64,000 bases of DNA, from NCBI RefSeq assembly GCF_002220095.1, contig NZ_CP022372.1, forward strand, positions 5,396,501 through 5,460,500. Direction: 5' to 3'. The translations under genes were made by a program, and so were the position numbers. The stretch comes from Bosea sp. AS-1. Its GTDB lineage: Bacteria > Pseudomonadota > Alphaproteobacteria > Rhizobiales > Beijerinckiaceae. The first letter of the stretch is position 1. Each line of letters starts with the position of its first letter. This document shows positions 1 to 8,190 of the stretch, piece after piece. The notes beneath the pieces were generated by a model. It made no database searches. It had not been told where the DNA came from and was given only the letters and a program-made list of their open reading frames with translations.

Positions 1-1535
1 TCGGCATGCGGCGAGTGGAAGGGCAGCCCGGCCAGGGCCTGGACGCGCGTCGCGACGAGCCGGTGCTCGGGATGCTGGAGCAGGAAGCGGGCGATGCTCG
101 CCTGCGGATCCGCCTCGCGCAGGTCGCGATCGAGCGCCACGATCAGCCGAGGCAGGTCGAGCCCAAGATTATGGACTTCTCCGATCTCTTCGCGCGGACC
201 GCGCCGCGGCTCCTCGGCGGTGCGCGACTTGTACCAGACATAGCGCTGCGAGCGCTCGGAGGTGAGGTCGAGCTCGAAGGCCCAGCGGTAGTCGCTGCGG
301 ACGATCTCGCGCAGGCGTCCGAGCCGCATTTCCGGCCGGCCGGTCAATTCCTCGTCGATGACCAGCGTTTCCGACAGGCTGTCGGCGACATCCGGAACCA
401 GCTCGATCAGCAGCGAGAGCAAGGTCTCGAGCGCCTCGATATGGACGCGGCCGTCGAGCGAGGCGGTGAAATCGAGGAGCGGCGTGGCCCCCGCCTCCCC
501 CGCCTGGACCCGCGCGATGAGTGCTTCGAGCTCGCGGCGGATGACGATCAGGTCCTCGGCGATGCGCAGGCTCGGCGTGAAGGACTCGTATTCCGATCGG
601 TCCTGCCGGCGCGCGACGATCGCCTTGTCGAGCAGGCTTGCCAGTGTCCGCAGCGGCGCCGCATCCCGCCCGACAGCCACCAGCTTGCCATGGGCGATCG
701 CTGTCTCGCGGATCGTCAGCCACTGGTTGATCAGGCGCGGGTGGTTGTTGACGAAGAACATCAGCCCGAGCGCCGAGCCGTTGCCGACACCGAGGAAGCG
801 GGCGAGATCCGGCACGAAACCCGTGGCCTTCGCGCCGCCGTGAAGCCGGGCGAAATGCTGGACCAGATCGAGCGCGAAGACCCGCATCATATAGGCGGTC
901 AGCATCTGCGCCTGCAGCGAGGCGCGCAGCGGATGGTCCTTCTCATAGGCCAGGAACGACTTGGTCCCGAAGGTTCCGTTGCCGTCGATGCCGGTGTTGC
1001 GCATCAGGTAGCAGGTGCCGCCGAGCGCTTCGACCGGCGGCTGCTCGCCTCTGGCCAGGGCGCTGACGGCGAGGTCGAACAGGCGCCCCGAGCGGTTCGA
1101 GCGCGCCCAGGTCAGGGTGCCGGGGGTAGCGCGCCCTTCGTAGAGTTTGGGCAATTCGCCCTGAAGGGTCTCGACCGCCGCGCGCGACATCTCGCCCTCG
1201 ACCAGCGCGCCCATCATGTCCCAGGCGCGGCCGATGATGCGCCCGGTGCGTTCGCGCGCCGAGGGCTCGAAGGAGAAGATGGGGAAGGAGAAGCGCCAGC
1301 TCCCCGCCTCGATCGCATAGCGGGCGTGGCCGCAGCCCCTCTCATCGATGTCGAAGGCCTTCTGCGTGATCGTCCAGCGCTGGCGCGAGGCCCGCGCGAT
1401 CAGGTTGCGCGAGGCGCTGACGCGCGAGGGCTGGATGGCGGCGAGCCGCTCCGGCCGCATCAGCTCCTCGGGGCCGCGCATCAGCGCGCGCGGCAGCAGC
1501 GGGCCTTCCGTGGCGAGCAGGGCGGAAACCGTCAT
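1..1535 (-). CDS. Unrecognised protein, C-terminus cut by window edge
   Basis: The frame is open from an ATG at 1535 to the left edge, giving 511 codons without a stop. The start lies one base beyond the stop codon of the IclR gene, so the two are co-transcribed and probably translationally coupled. The protein opens MTVSALLATEGPLLPRAL and is a soluble-looking mix of Leu/Ala/Arg/Glu-rich helices. I see no signal peptide, membrane segment or nucleotide-binding motif. The tract FVNNHPRLINQWL near residue 265 is among the most distinctive. I do not recognise the family. Pairing with an IclR repressor suggests a catabolic or transport role, but that is only inference. Confidence 0.6.
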   Translation of the reverse strand, partial: MTVSALLATEGPLLPRALMRGPEELMRPERLAAIQPSRVSASRNLIARASRQRWTITQKAFDIDERGCGHARYAIEAGSWRFSFPIFSFEPSARERTGRIIGRAWDMMGALVEGEMSRAAVETLQGELPKLYEGRATPGTLTWARSNRSGRLFDLAVSALARGEQPPVEALGGTCYLMRNTGIDGNGTFGTKSFLAYEKDHPLRASLQAQMLTAYMMRVFALDLVQHFARLHGGAKATGFVPDLARFLGVGNGSALGLMFFVNNHPRLINQWLTIRETAIAHGKLVAVGRDAAPLRTLASLLDKAIVARRQDRSEYESFTPSLRIAEDLIVIRRELEALIARVQAGEAGATPLLDFTASLDGRVHIEALETLLSLLIELVPDVADSLSETLVIDEELTGRPEMRLGRLREIVRSDYRWAFELDLTSERSQRYVWYKSRTAEEPRRGPREEIGEVHNLGLDLPRLIVALDRDLREADPQASIARFLLQHPEHRLVATRVQALAGLPFHSPHA

Positions 1536-1536
1536 G

Positions 1537-2253
1537 TCAGGAATGTCCAAACTGCGCGCTGAGGCGCCGCGCGCCGGCGACGACGATGAGGCCGCAGCGG
1601 TCGTGGTCGAAGCGGAAGATCGGGCCTGAAATGGCCAGCACCGCCACGCATTGGCGGGCGGCATCGAAGACGGGCGCGGCGACGGCGGCTACCAAATGCG
1701 GGTCTGTCGGCGCGAAGACGGCGTAACCGCGCTCGCGGACCGCCTGCAATTCGGCTTCCGGCGGAAGCGCGACACCTTGCTGGCGCAGGCTCTCGCGCAT
1801 CTCTTCCGACCCGAAAGCGACCAGCACGGCGCCCGACGCGCTGCCGCCGAGCGTCAGTTTGGCGCCGACGCGCAGATCGGCTCGCAGAACCTGCCGGGAT
1901 TCGACGCGGTTGATGATGACGGCGTGATAGCCGTCTGCCACCGAGATCGTGGCGGTTTCGCCGCTCTCGTCGACGATCTGCTGGAGCAGCTCGCTGCTGC
2001 GCTCGCCGAGATTGGCCTGTTCCAGCGCACGCACCGCATAAAACTGGAAGCGCAGCGCCAACCGGAAGGCGCCGTCCTCAGTCTGGTCGAGCAGGCCGGC
2101 CTCCACCAGCGTCCGCAGCCGTTGATAGACGACCGCGCGCGCGTCGCCACTCGCCCGCACGACATCGGCCAATCGCAAGGGCTTCGGCGAGGCCGCGACG
2201 ATGTCGCAGACCGCCAGAGTCTTGAGCGTTGAGGAGAGAGAGCGAACGGCCAT
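1537..2253 (-). CDS. IclR-family transcriptional regulator
   Basis: About 238 residues, the usual IclR length. An N-terminal winged helix (VRSLSSTLKTLAVCDIV, then VYQRLRTLVEAGLLDQ) is followed by the C-terminal effector domain (residues ~75-235). It is probably a repressor or activator of a catabolic gene, since the next gene on this strand starts one base after its stop. I chose the ATG at 2253; a TTG at 2274 is in frame. An inverted repeat (2259-2269) lies between the two starts and a TTGACA box sits at 2314-2309, so transcription probably begins near the TTG. Effector unknown. Confidence 0.85.
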   Translation of the reverse strand: MAVRSLSSTLKTLAVCDIVAASPKPLRLADVVRASGDARAVVYQRLRTLVEAGLLDQTEDGAFRLALRFQFYAVRALEQANLGERSSELLQQIVDESGETATISVADGYHAVIINRVESRQVLRADLRVGAKLTLGGSASGAVLVAFGSEEMRESLRQQGVALPPEAELQAVRERGYAVFAPTDPHLVAAVAAPVFDAARQCVAVLAISGPIFRFDHDRCGLIVVAGARRLSAQFGHS

Positions 2254-2258
2254 ATGTA

Positions 2259-2314
2259 TTCTTATAGAAGACAATGTATGATATAAAAATCAGACCGTGC
2301 GAACCCGCTGTCAA
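2259..2314 (-). promoter_or_regulatory. Candidate promoter and operator of the iclR operon
   Basis: On the minus strand a perfect TTGACA (2314-2309) is followed by an A/T-rich stretch (TGATTTTTATATCAT) that could hold the -10. Downstream is the inverted repeat TTCT-3-AGAA (2259-2269), just before the ATG at 2253. IclR proteins commonly bind short palindromes near their own start, so autoregulation is a reasonable inference. The -10 position is uncertain. Confidence 0.4.
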
Positions 2315-2584
2315 GCTCGAAATTGCGAGGCGGTTCGCCGGGCCAGTGCCGTTCCACCCAGTCATCCCGAAGACGGCCCTCGCATGCGAAGGTCCAGTGA
2401 ACGCTCGGCATCCAATACCTAGGGAAGTGGGAAATCTTCCAACTTACTTCGATCCGCCCGTGTTAGGCGCTTCATCCAAGGCACCATCGAAATTGCGACC
2501 GAGCTTCACTGCGCGCTCGCGACATTGTTCGGCACTCAAAGACAGCCCGAGCCCACCGCGTGCTGCGAGCCGAAAACGCGAAAT
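2275..2584. other. Non-coding stretch between iclR and the repeat array
   Basis: Apart from the iclR promoter at its left end I see no gene. The only long plus-strand frame here runs into the xre gene, has no ribosome site and no family resemblance. The stretch probably holds the left boundary of the foreign xre-dut patch, but no clear attachment site or target duplication is visible. Confidence 0.4.
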
Positions 2585-2645
2585 GTGCATTAAAGCGCAA
2601 CGCGCTAAAACGCAACGCATTAAACCGCGTCGCGTTAAATCGCTC
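2585..2645. repeat. 15-bp tandem repeat array (four units) upstream of xre
   Basis: TAAA recurs at 2591, 2606, 2621 and 2636, exactly 15 bases apart, in units resembling GCAACGCATTAAACC. The two central units are the best matches; the outer ones diverge. The array ends about 20 bases before the ATG of the XRE gene, where a regulator or replication initiator would bind side by side on one face of the helix. Iteron-like or operator function is inference. Confidence 0.65.
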
Positions 2646-2665
2646 GCAAGCCCTACCAGTGATGC

Positions 2666-2902
2666 ATGGATATTCGTATGGTGATCGCGGCTAACGCACG
2701 CGCGCTACGGCTGGCGAAAGGGCTGACACAGGCGCAGGTCGCGCAGCGTCTAGGCGTAGACCGTGCACACGTCAGCGCTTTGGAAATGGGGCAACGCAAT
2801 CCCACTGCTGTCAGCCTCTGGGAAATTGCTCAGGCTCTTGGAGCGACCGTTAGCGATCTCGTTGCAGAGCCGAAGGAAGATACTCGCGAAAAAGATGGGT
2901 AA
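2666..2902 (+). CDS. Small XRE/Cro-CI family DNA-binding protein
   Basis: 78 residues, essentially one HTH_3 domain: ANARALRLAKGLTQAQVAQRLG, then VDRAHVSALEMGQRNP as the recognition helix, then WEIAQALGATVSDLV. A short charged tail ends the protein and no effector domain is present. It lies just downstream of a 15-bp tandem repeat array that could be its operator, and 90 bases upstream of a foreign-looking dUTPase. The start could also be the ATG four codons later (2678). Role inferred: regulator of the adjacent dut gene or a relic of a mobile element. Confidence 0.85.
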   Translation: MDIRMVIAANARALRLAKGLTQAQVAQRLGVDRAHVSALEMGQRNPTAVSLWEIAQALGATVSDLVAEPKEDTREKDG

Positions 2903-2992
2903 AGCAGCGAGGCAGCAGCAACTCAAGGATACCTGCGTTCTTGAGGTACCAAGCGAGAACTACACCACTCCTCGTTTAGAAACCCATGGGTA

Positions 2993-3487
2993 ATGAGTGC
3001 AAAATTGATCAAACCCTCAAAAAACCCGGCATTCGAACTTATAATTCTAGATAAAAGAATTTATGATTGGGGCATCCCCAGCTACCAGACAGAGCAATCG
3101 GCAGGTATTGACCTTTTTGCTTGTATAGAAAACCCTATTATAATTGAACCTCAGGCGCCAGCTATATTAATTCCATCTGGCATCGCTGTACAAATGAATG
3201 ATCCTAACGTGGCGGCGTTTCTTCTCGCAAGATCTGGACTCGGCCACAAGAAAGGGCTGATTCTTGGACAAGGCGTTGGCACGATAGACGCAGACTATAC
3301 GAACCAGATATTTATAAGCGCCTGGCTTCGCACGATTCCGGGCAGCGAACCCATTATTATTACACCAGGAGATCGTATCGCTCAGCTAGTATTTCTACCA
3401 ATACTTAGGCCAACATTTAAAATTGTGGAAGAATTCTCAGTCTCGACCAAAAGAGGCCGAGGCGGCTTCGGTTCGACGGGGGTTTGA
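2993..3487 (+). CDS. dut: dUTP diphosphatase, horizontally acquired copy
   Basis: 164 residues. Hydrolyses dUTP to dUMP and diphosphate, keeping uracil out of DNA and supplying dTMP synthesis. All five trimeric dUTPase motifs are present: AGIDLFA, LLARSGLG, GVGTIDADYTNQI with the catalytic Asp, GDRIAQLVF, and the C-terminal RGRGGFGSTG arm. Base use is strikingly A/T-rich (runs such as TTTATAAGCG, frequent ATA and AAA codons), unlike every neighbour. The sequence style recalls gammaproteobacterial or plasmid-borne dUTPases. It sits immediately upstream of a broken native dut, so it probably supplies the cell's dUTPase. Confidence 0.92.
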   Translation: MSAKLIKPSKNPAFELIILDKRIYDWGIPSYQTEQSAGIDLFACIENPIIIEPQAPAILIPSGIAVQMNDPNVAAFLLARSGLGHKKGLILGQGVGTIDADYTNQIFISAWLRTIPGSEPIIITPGDRIAQLVFLPILRPTFKIVEEFSVSTKRGRGGFGSTGV

Positions 3488-3553
3488 AGAAAAGTGGCTC
3501 TTACCGATTTGACAAGTCCGCGTTGTCGGGCCCTCGTCGGAACATTCTAAGGA

Positions 3554-3898
3554 ATGGTGCAGCGCTTGGAACTCGCCTTGCAAATCCGGCCCGCAAAGGC
3601 CGCTGTCTTCACCCAAACGAATGCGGTGATGTCACCAAACCGGCGGCATAGCCCTGTGTTCACCCTGCGCGGCGTCATGAATAGCGATTATCGCGGCGAG
3701 GCTTCGGTGGTGCTGATCAACCAAGGTCAGGAGCCGTTCTCGATCCAGCGCGGCGACCGGATCGCCCAGTTCGTCATTGCGCCGGTGACGCAAGCCGAAC
3801 TCCTCGAGGTATCGACCCTCGACGCGACGGCTCGCGGCGCCGGCGGCTATGGCTCGACTGGCATTTCGGGCGGCACGCGTATGGGTGACACGCCATGA
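3554..3898 (+). pseudogene. dut: Remnant of the native dut gene (3' part)
   Basis: The frame keeps the C-terminal half of a dUTPase: [27 protein letters not shown] and the [11 protein letters not shown] arm. Motifs 1 and 2 are missing. The region that should read as the Arg-Ser-Gly-Leu motif and the Gly-Thr-Ile-Asp catalytic loop is scrambled: [14 protein letters not shown] is followed by [10 protein letters not shown], where the catalytic Asp is replaced by Asn. Base use is GC-rich like the host. The stop overlaps the start of the Rrf2 gene, showing the ancestral dut-rrf2-cysK operon. The intact AT-rich dut just upstream explains why decay was tolerated. Confidence 0.85.
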
Positions 3899-4347
3899 TG
3901 CTGCTCTCGCGCCGCAGCCTGCTCGCCATCGCGGCCGTGGTCGACATCGCGCTGCACGCACGGCCGCTGCCGGTCGCGGCGAAACTGCTCGCCGCCCGCC
4001 ACGAGCTGCCGCCACGCCATCTCGAGACGCTGCTGCAGGCGCTGGTGCGCGCCGGCATCCTGAAGGGCGTGCGCGGCCCGCGCGGCGGCTACGAACTCGC
4101 CCGCGAGCGGCGGCGCATCACGGCCGGCGACATCGTGCGCGCCGCCATGCTGGACGGCTCCGAGGACACGCTCGGGCCGATGCCGCATTCGCCGCTGATC
4201 GACGGCATCATCGCGCCCGAGGTCGAAACCGCCTCCGCCGCCTTTCTCTCGACACTGGACGGCATCACCGTCGAGGAACTCTGCCGCCGCGCCACGGAAA
4301 AGGCGGCGGCCAACGACGATGGTTCCCATCCTAATTTCACAATATAA
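3895..4347 (+). CDS. Rrf2-family transcriptional regulator without Fe-S cysteines
   Basis: 150 residues. The N-terminal winged helix is typical of Rrf2 ([17 protein letters not shown], then [28 protein letters not shown]). The three-cysteine [Fe-S] ligand cluster of IscR or NsrR is absent; the only Cys lies near residue 135. This resembles the CymR type, which senses cysteine status through partners such as CysK. The next gene is cysK, 83 bases downstream, with inverted repeats in the gap, so control of cysteine synthesis is a fair inference. Its ATG overlaps the dut remnant stop. Confidence 0.88.
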   Translation: MMLLSRRSLLAIAAVVDIALHARPLPVAAKLLAARHELPPRHLETLLQALVRAGILKGVRGPRGGYELARERRRITAGDIVRAAMLDGSEDTLGPMPHSPLIDGIIAPEVETASAAFLSTLDGITVEELCRRATEKAAANDDGSHPNFTI

Positions 4348-4349
4348 AG

Positions 4350-4400
4350 ATGTAATTTATCTCTTTCTTCGACAAATTGCGTGAATTACATTAACTTCAC
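4350..4400 (+). promoter_or_regulatory. Inverted repeats upstream of cysK, candidate Rrf2 operator
   Basis: Two overlapping signals stand out in an A/T-rich gap. ATGTAATT (4350-4357) is mirrored by AATTACAT (4384-4391). GTGAA (4381-4385) is mirrored by TTCAC (4396-4400), with a 10-base centre. They lie between the Rrf2 stop and the cysK ribosome site (AAGGAG at 4419-4424), where a repressor would act on a cysK promoter. Confidence 0.45.
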
Positions 4401-4430
4401 GAATGCCGGATCCGATCCAAGGAGTTTGCC

Positions 4431-5417
4431 ATGGCTGAAGCAGCACAGAAGTCCGCAACGACCGCCGCCAAGGCCCCCGGTCGCGGCCGCGTCTACAACT
4501 CGATCACCGACACGATCGGCGATACGCCGCTCGTCAGGCTCAACCGCCTGCCGGCCGAGCGCGGCGTCAAGGCGACGATCCTTGCCAAGCTCGAATTCTT
4601 CAACCCGATCGCGAGCGTGAAGGACCGCATCGGCGTCAACATGATCGACTCGCTGGAGGCCTCCGGCGCACTCAAGCCCGGCGGCACGCTGATCGAGCCG
4701 ACCTCCGGCAACACCGGCATCGCGCTCGCTTTCGCCGCCGCCGCGCGCGGCTACCGCCTGATCCTGGTGATGCCGGAGACGATGTCGCTGGAGCGGCGCA
4801 AGATGCTTCTCCTGCTCGGCGCCGAACTGGTCCTGACGCCCGGCCCCGGCGGCATGCGCGGCGCCATCGCCAAGGCGGAAGAGCTCCGCGACTCGATTCC
4901 CGGCGCGATCATCCCGCAGCAGTTCGAGAACCCCGCCAATCCCGAGATCCACCGCAAGACGACGGCGGAGGAGATCTGGAACGACACGCAAGGCGCGGTC
5001 GACATCGTCGTCTCCGGCGTCGGCACCGGCGGCACCATCACCGGCGTCGGCCAGGTGCTGAAGGCGCGCAAGCCCGGCGTGAAGATGATCGCCGTCGAGC
5101 CGGAGGATTCACCGGTGCTCTCCGGCGGCCAGCCCGGCCCGCACAAGATCCAGGGCCTCGGCGCCGGTTTCGTGCCGGGCGTGCTCGACCGCTCGATCAT
5201 CGACGAGGTGGTGACCATCGGCAACCAGACCGCTTTCGACACGGCCCGCGCCCTCGCCAAGAGCGAAGGCATTCCAGGCGGCATCTCCTCGGGCGCGGCC
5301 GTCGCCGCGGCGCTCGAAATCGGGGCGCGGCCGGAGAATGCCGGCAAGACGATCGTGGTGATCATCCCCTCCTTCGCCGAGCGCTACATCTCCAGCGCCC
5401 TGTTCGAGGGCCTGTGA
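4431..5417 (+). CDS. cysK: Cysteine synthase A (O-acetylserine sulfhydrylase)
   Basis: 328 residues; PLP enzyme making L-cysteine and acetate from O-acetylserine and sulfide. The PLP lysine lies in ASVKDRIG (about residue 65), the substrate loop is [11 protein letters not shown], and the phosphate-binding loop is [14 protein letters not shown] short Ala/Lys-rich N-terminal extension precedes the usual start region [15 protein letters not shown]. The ribosome site AAGGAG lies 6 bases upstream. Co-directional with an Rrf2 regulator and overlapping the following acetyltransferase, so it belongs to a three-gene operon. Cytoplasmic. Confidence 0.96.
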   Translation: MAEAAQKSATTAAKAPGRGRVYNSITDTIGDTPLVRLNRLPAERGVKATILAKLEFFNPIASVKDRIGVNMIDSLEASGALKPGGTLIEPTSGNTGIALAFAAAARGYRLILVMPETMSLERRKMLLLLGAELVLTPGPGGMRGAIAKAEELRDSIPGAIIPQQFENPANPEIHRKTTAEEIWNDTQGAVDIVVSGVGTGGTITGVGQVLKARKPGVKMIAVEPEDSPVLSGGQPGPHKIQGLGAGFVPGVLDRSIIDEVVTIGNQTAFDTARALAKSEGIPGGISSGAAVAAALEIGARPENAGKTIVVIIPSFAERYISSALFEGL

Positions 5418-5866
5418 GCGAAGCGCGCGTCCAGATCGTCCGGCTGGCGGACAGCCTGCCGGACGAATTCGAGGCGTTGCGCAGCGAGGCGAGCGCCGAG
5501 AGCTTCGCCTTCATCGAAGGCTTGCGCGAGGAATGGCTTGCTGGGCGTTATGACGGCGGCGACGATCGCTTTGCCGTCTTCGCGGCGTTCCATGAGGGCG
5601 AGCTTGCCGGGATCGGCGCGATCACGCCCGATCCTTACGATCCGGCGCCCGGCCTCCTGCGTGTACGGCATGTCTACGTCCGACCGCTGCACCGCGGAAC
5701 AGGCATCGGCCGCGTACTCGCCACCGCGCTGATCCAGCAAGGGCTCGCCCTGGCGCCGCGGCTTTCGCTACGCGCCGCCGATCAGCGCGCCGCCGCCTTC
5801 TGGGAAGCGAACGGCTTCATTCCCGACAGTGGCGGAACGCGCCGCTCGCATCTGCTGGCGCGCTGA
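5414..5866 (+). CDS. GNAT-family N-acetyltransferase
   Basis: 150 residues with GTG start; the GTGA overlap with the cysK stop implies translational coupling. The acetyl-CoA-binding motif A is [19 protein letters not shown] followed by [10 protein letters not shown], and a GNAT C-terminal helix-strand ([12 protein letters not shown]) follows. It transfers an acetyl group to an unknown amine. Linkage to cysK hints at an amino-acid or thiol-related substrate, but the family diverges too widely to say. Confidence 0.88.
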   Translation: MSEARVQIVRLADSLPDEFEALRSEASAESFAFIEGLREEWLAGRYDGGDDRFAVFAAFHEGELAGIGAITPDPYDPAPGLLRVRHVYVRPLHRGTGIGRVLATALIQQGLALAPRLSLRAADQRAAAFWEANGFIPDSGGTRRSHLLAR

Positions 5867-5872
5867 GCCGGC

Positions 5873-6736
5873 TCAGCCGACCAGGACGATCTGGTTTTTC
5901 CAGGGATCGGCGATGGTTGGCACGCCGTCGATCTCTTCACCACCGGCCGCTAGAATGCGCTCACGCATCGCAGCGAAGTCGGACGCATCCCGTGCGATGA
6001 TCTCGAAGCGATCGAGCCCAGCCTCCCCTACGCCGCGCGGACCGGCGCCGCGACTGCCCCAGATGTTGCCGGCGATGTGATGGTGATAGCCGCCGCTTGA
6101 GAGGAAGCTCGCGCCCGGATAGTGCACCATCACATCGAAGCCGAGCAGGCCATGGTAGAAGGTCTCGGCCGCAGCGGTGTCCCCGACGCGCAGATGGATG
6201 TGCCCCATGCCGGTCCCTTCCGGCATGCCGGCATAGGCCCCAGCATCGGCCTCGGCAACGAGTCGGTCGAGGTCGAGCCGCTCGGTCGCCATGGCGATGC
6301 CACCATCGGACCGGCGCGGCCATTCGTTGCGCTTGCGATCGCGATAGATCTCGATGCCGTTGCCTTCCGGATCGGAGAGATAGAGGGCCTCGCTGACGAG
6401 GTGGTCGGAGGCGCCTTCGAGCCGGACGCCGGCCACGGCCGCATGGCGCAGCCAGTTGGCGAGATCGCGCCGTGACGGCAGCAGGATGGCGAGGTGAAAG
6501 AGGCCTGCGGCCGATGTCGGCTGCGCGGCACCCGCGACGAGGCGGACGAGCACCGTGCCGCCGACGCCGAGCTCGGCGATGCCCGGCGCTTCCCGCAGGA
6601 GCTCGAGCCCGATGGCGTCACGATAATAGGCCGTGAGCTTCGGCAGGTCGCGCACCCGCAAGGTCACCGCGCCAATGTGATAGGGCGCGTCATGGGCCTC
6701 GAGCCGCACCGGCGCCTTGTCCTGAACCACAGTCAT
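5873..6736 (-). CDS. VOC-family two-domain protein, catechol-2,3-dioxygenase-like
   Basis: 287 residues with two VOC (glyoxalase/dioxygenase) modules. The first begins HIGAVTLRVRDLPKLTAYYRDAIGLELL; the second begins GHIHLRVGDTAAAETFYHGLLGFDVM. Likely metal ligands are the His of the first module, the Glu in GNGIEIYRD, and the His and Glu of the second. The arrangement matches CatE-type extradiol dioxygenase relatives, whose substrates are often unknown. Its stop lies 6 bases from the GNAT stop (convergent). RBS AAAGGAC precedes the ATG. Confidence 0.85.
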   Translation of the reverse strand: MTVVQDKAPVRLEAHDAPYHIGAVTLRVRDLPKLTAYYRDAIGLELLREAPGIAELGVGGTVLVRLVAGAAQPTSAAGLFHLAILLPSRRDLANWLRHAAVAGVRLEGASDHLVSEALYLSDPEGNGIEIYRDRKRNEWPRRSDGGIAMATERLDLDRLVAEADAGAYAGMPEGTGMGHIHLRVGDTAAAETFYHGLLGFDVMVHYPGASFLSSGGYHHHIAGNIWGSRGAGPRGVGEAGLDRFEIIARDASDFAAMRERILAAGGEEIDGVPTIADPWKNQIVLVG

Positions 6737-6869
6737 AATGATGTCCTTTCAGGGCGCAGCTTGGCTGCGTCCTGAACACAAGATGGCGCTTCGGCCGCGG
6801 CTTGTCGCCTCCTTGCATGGCAAGCGCGAGATTGCAGAGCTGCAATGCGAGCGCGTTGAAAAGACGAAA

Positions 6870-7919
6870 TCAGCCGGCGCGCGGGGGGCCGATGCGATCG
6901 GCCAATGTCGCACCGCGCGCGCCGAGCGGCTTCGGCCGACCTGTCGTGGTGTCGTGGGCCGTCTGGTGTTCGAGCTCGGCGTTGAGCTCGGCACCGGCGA
7001 GCACGATCGTCGCCGACAGCCAGAGCCAGGTCATGAAGACGACGACGGTCGCCAGCGAGCCGTAGGCGGCCGTGTAGTTGCCGAGCGTGCTGACATACCA
7101 GGAGAAGGCATAGGAGGCCGCTGCCCAGAGCAGCGCGGCGGCGATGGCGCCGGGCATGACCCAGACGAAGCGCATGCGCTCGCGGCTCGGACCGATCCAG
7201 TAGAGGCAGGCGATGGAGAGCGTCGCAATGACGAGGAAGATCGGCCAGCGCACGAGCCGGATCAGCCGCTCCAGCTCGGAATGGAATGGGAAGAGCGCCG
7301 TCACCACTGGCAGACTCGCGATGATGATCAGCACCAGCGCGAGCAGAACGATGCCGCTGACCGTCGTGAAGAGCGAGACCGCGTTCAGCTTGAGAAGGCT
7401 GCGCTTCTCCTGCTCGCGGTAGATGATGTTGAGCGCGTCGAAGATCGCCTTCACCGCCGCATTGGCGGACCAGGTCGCGACGAGAAAGCTGATCACGAAG
7501 GTCAGCGAGAGCGAGAAGCCGGAATTGCTCGACAATCGCAGCGCCTGCTCATGGATAAGCTCGCGCGCGGCTTCCGGGAACACGGTCGTCACCGCGTCGA
7601 GCTGGCCGGCGATCGTAGCCGGATCGGTGAAATAGCGGTAGATCGTGACCAGCAAGGAAAGCGCCGGCACCAGCGACAGCAGGGTGAAGAAGGCGACGGC
7701 ACCGGCGAGCGAGGTCAGGCGGTTGTCGACGACATTGCCCGCGAAGCGCAGCAAGACATCCTTCCAGCCGAGCCAGGTCATCTGCAGCGGCGTCCGCGCA
7801 TGCCGGCCGCGCGCCGCCTCCCGCTTGCGGCGGCCATTGCGGCCAGAGACGATCCCCGAGAGATAGCCGAGCGCAACGCCTATCCCCGCAGCGCCGGTCA
7901 TCCGCTTCAAGAAAGCCAT
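6870..7919 (-). CDS. YihY/BrkB-family inner-membrane protein
   Basis: About 349 residues from the ATG at 7919; in-frame ATGs at 7949 and 7988 would add up to 23 residues. The family core starts FAGNVVDNRLTSLAGAVAFFTLLSLVPALSLL, with six predicted membrane segments and the conserved WLWLSATIVLAGAELNAELEH near the end. Long annotated as ribonuclease BN or virulence factor BrkB, the family's function is still unclear. I prefer 7919 because the upstream codons overlap a perfect 16-bp hairpin (7941-7983), an unlikely coding feature. Confidence 0.85.
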   Translation of the reverse strand: MAFLKRMTGAAGIGVALGYLSGIVSGRNGRRKREAARGRHARTPLQMTWLGWKDVLLRFAGNVVDNRLTSLAGAVAFFTLLSLVPALSLLVTIYRYFTDPATIAGQLDAVTTVFPEAARELIHEQALRLSSNSGFSLSLTFVISFLVATWSANAAVKAIFDALNIIYREQEKRSLLKLNAVSLFTTVSGIVLLALVLIIIASLPVVTALFPFHSELERLIRLVRWPIFLVIATLSIACLYWIGPSRERMRFVWVMPGAIAAALLWAAASYAFSWYVSTLGNYTAAYGSLATVVVFMTWLWLSATIVLAGAELNAELEHQTAHDTTTGRPKPLGARGATLADRIGPPRAG

Positions 7920-7940
7920 CTCGGGATTCGGTCTCCGTTG

Positions 7941-7983
7941 CTGGAGCATGGCCGCGCCTCGAAGAAGCGCGGCCATGCTCCAG
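7941..7983. repeat. Perfect 16-bp inverted repeat, 11-base loop
   Basis: CTGGAGCATGGCCGCG (7941-7956) is mirrored exactly by CGCGGCCATGCTCCAG (7968-7983). There is no T-run on either side, so a classic terminator is unlikely. It lies in the divergent gap between the YihY gene and the outer-membrane protein gene, across the upstream candidate starts of YihY. Confidence 0.85.
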
Positions 7984-7996
7984 TCCATTGGCTATC

Positions 7997-8040
7997 GCAT
8001 TTTCTTGACGCGAACCGGCATCCACTTCGCTCGAAAATGC
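7997..8040. repeat. Rhizobiales-type intergenic palindromic element
   Basis: GCATTTTC (7997-8004) pairs with GAAAATGC (8033-8040) around a core containing CGCGAACCGGCATCCACTTCG. This arrangement (arm, then an ACCGG...TCCACTTCG core) is the familiar high-copy intergenic palindrome of many Rhizobiales genomes. It lies next to the 16-bp hairpin at 7941. Confidence 0.7.
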
Positions 8041-8190
8041 TTCAGGCCCAGCTTGTGGGCAACAGGCCCGGACTGCAATTGTTCCTGTAACTGCAAGCTT
8101 CGCGGCGAGCTTAGCCGATTGTTAACCTTAATGCTTCGTTATCGACCTGCGCCGCCGCCATGGCTGGCGCAGCGATTCAACGGAAAGCCG

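Noticed and set aside
6..1562. 518-codon open frame on the plus strand
   Set aside because: It is the mirror of the minus-strand gene read in the same triplets, has Arg/Gly-rich low-quality composition and no ribosome site.
2585..2645. CRISPR array
   Set aside because: Units are 15 bases, contiguous and without spacers; no cas genes are nearby.
2274..2684. 136-codon plus-strand frame before xre
   Set aside because: No family resemblance or ribosome site; it runs through the 15-bp repeat array and overlaps the xre start.
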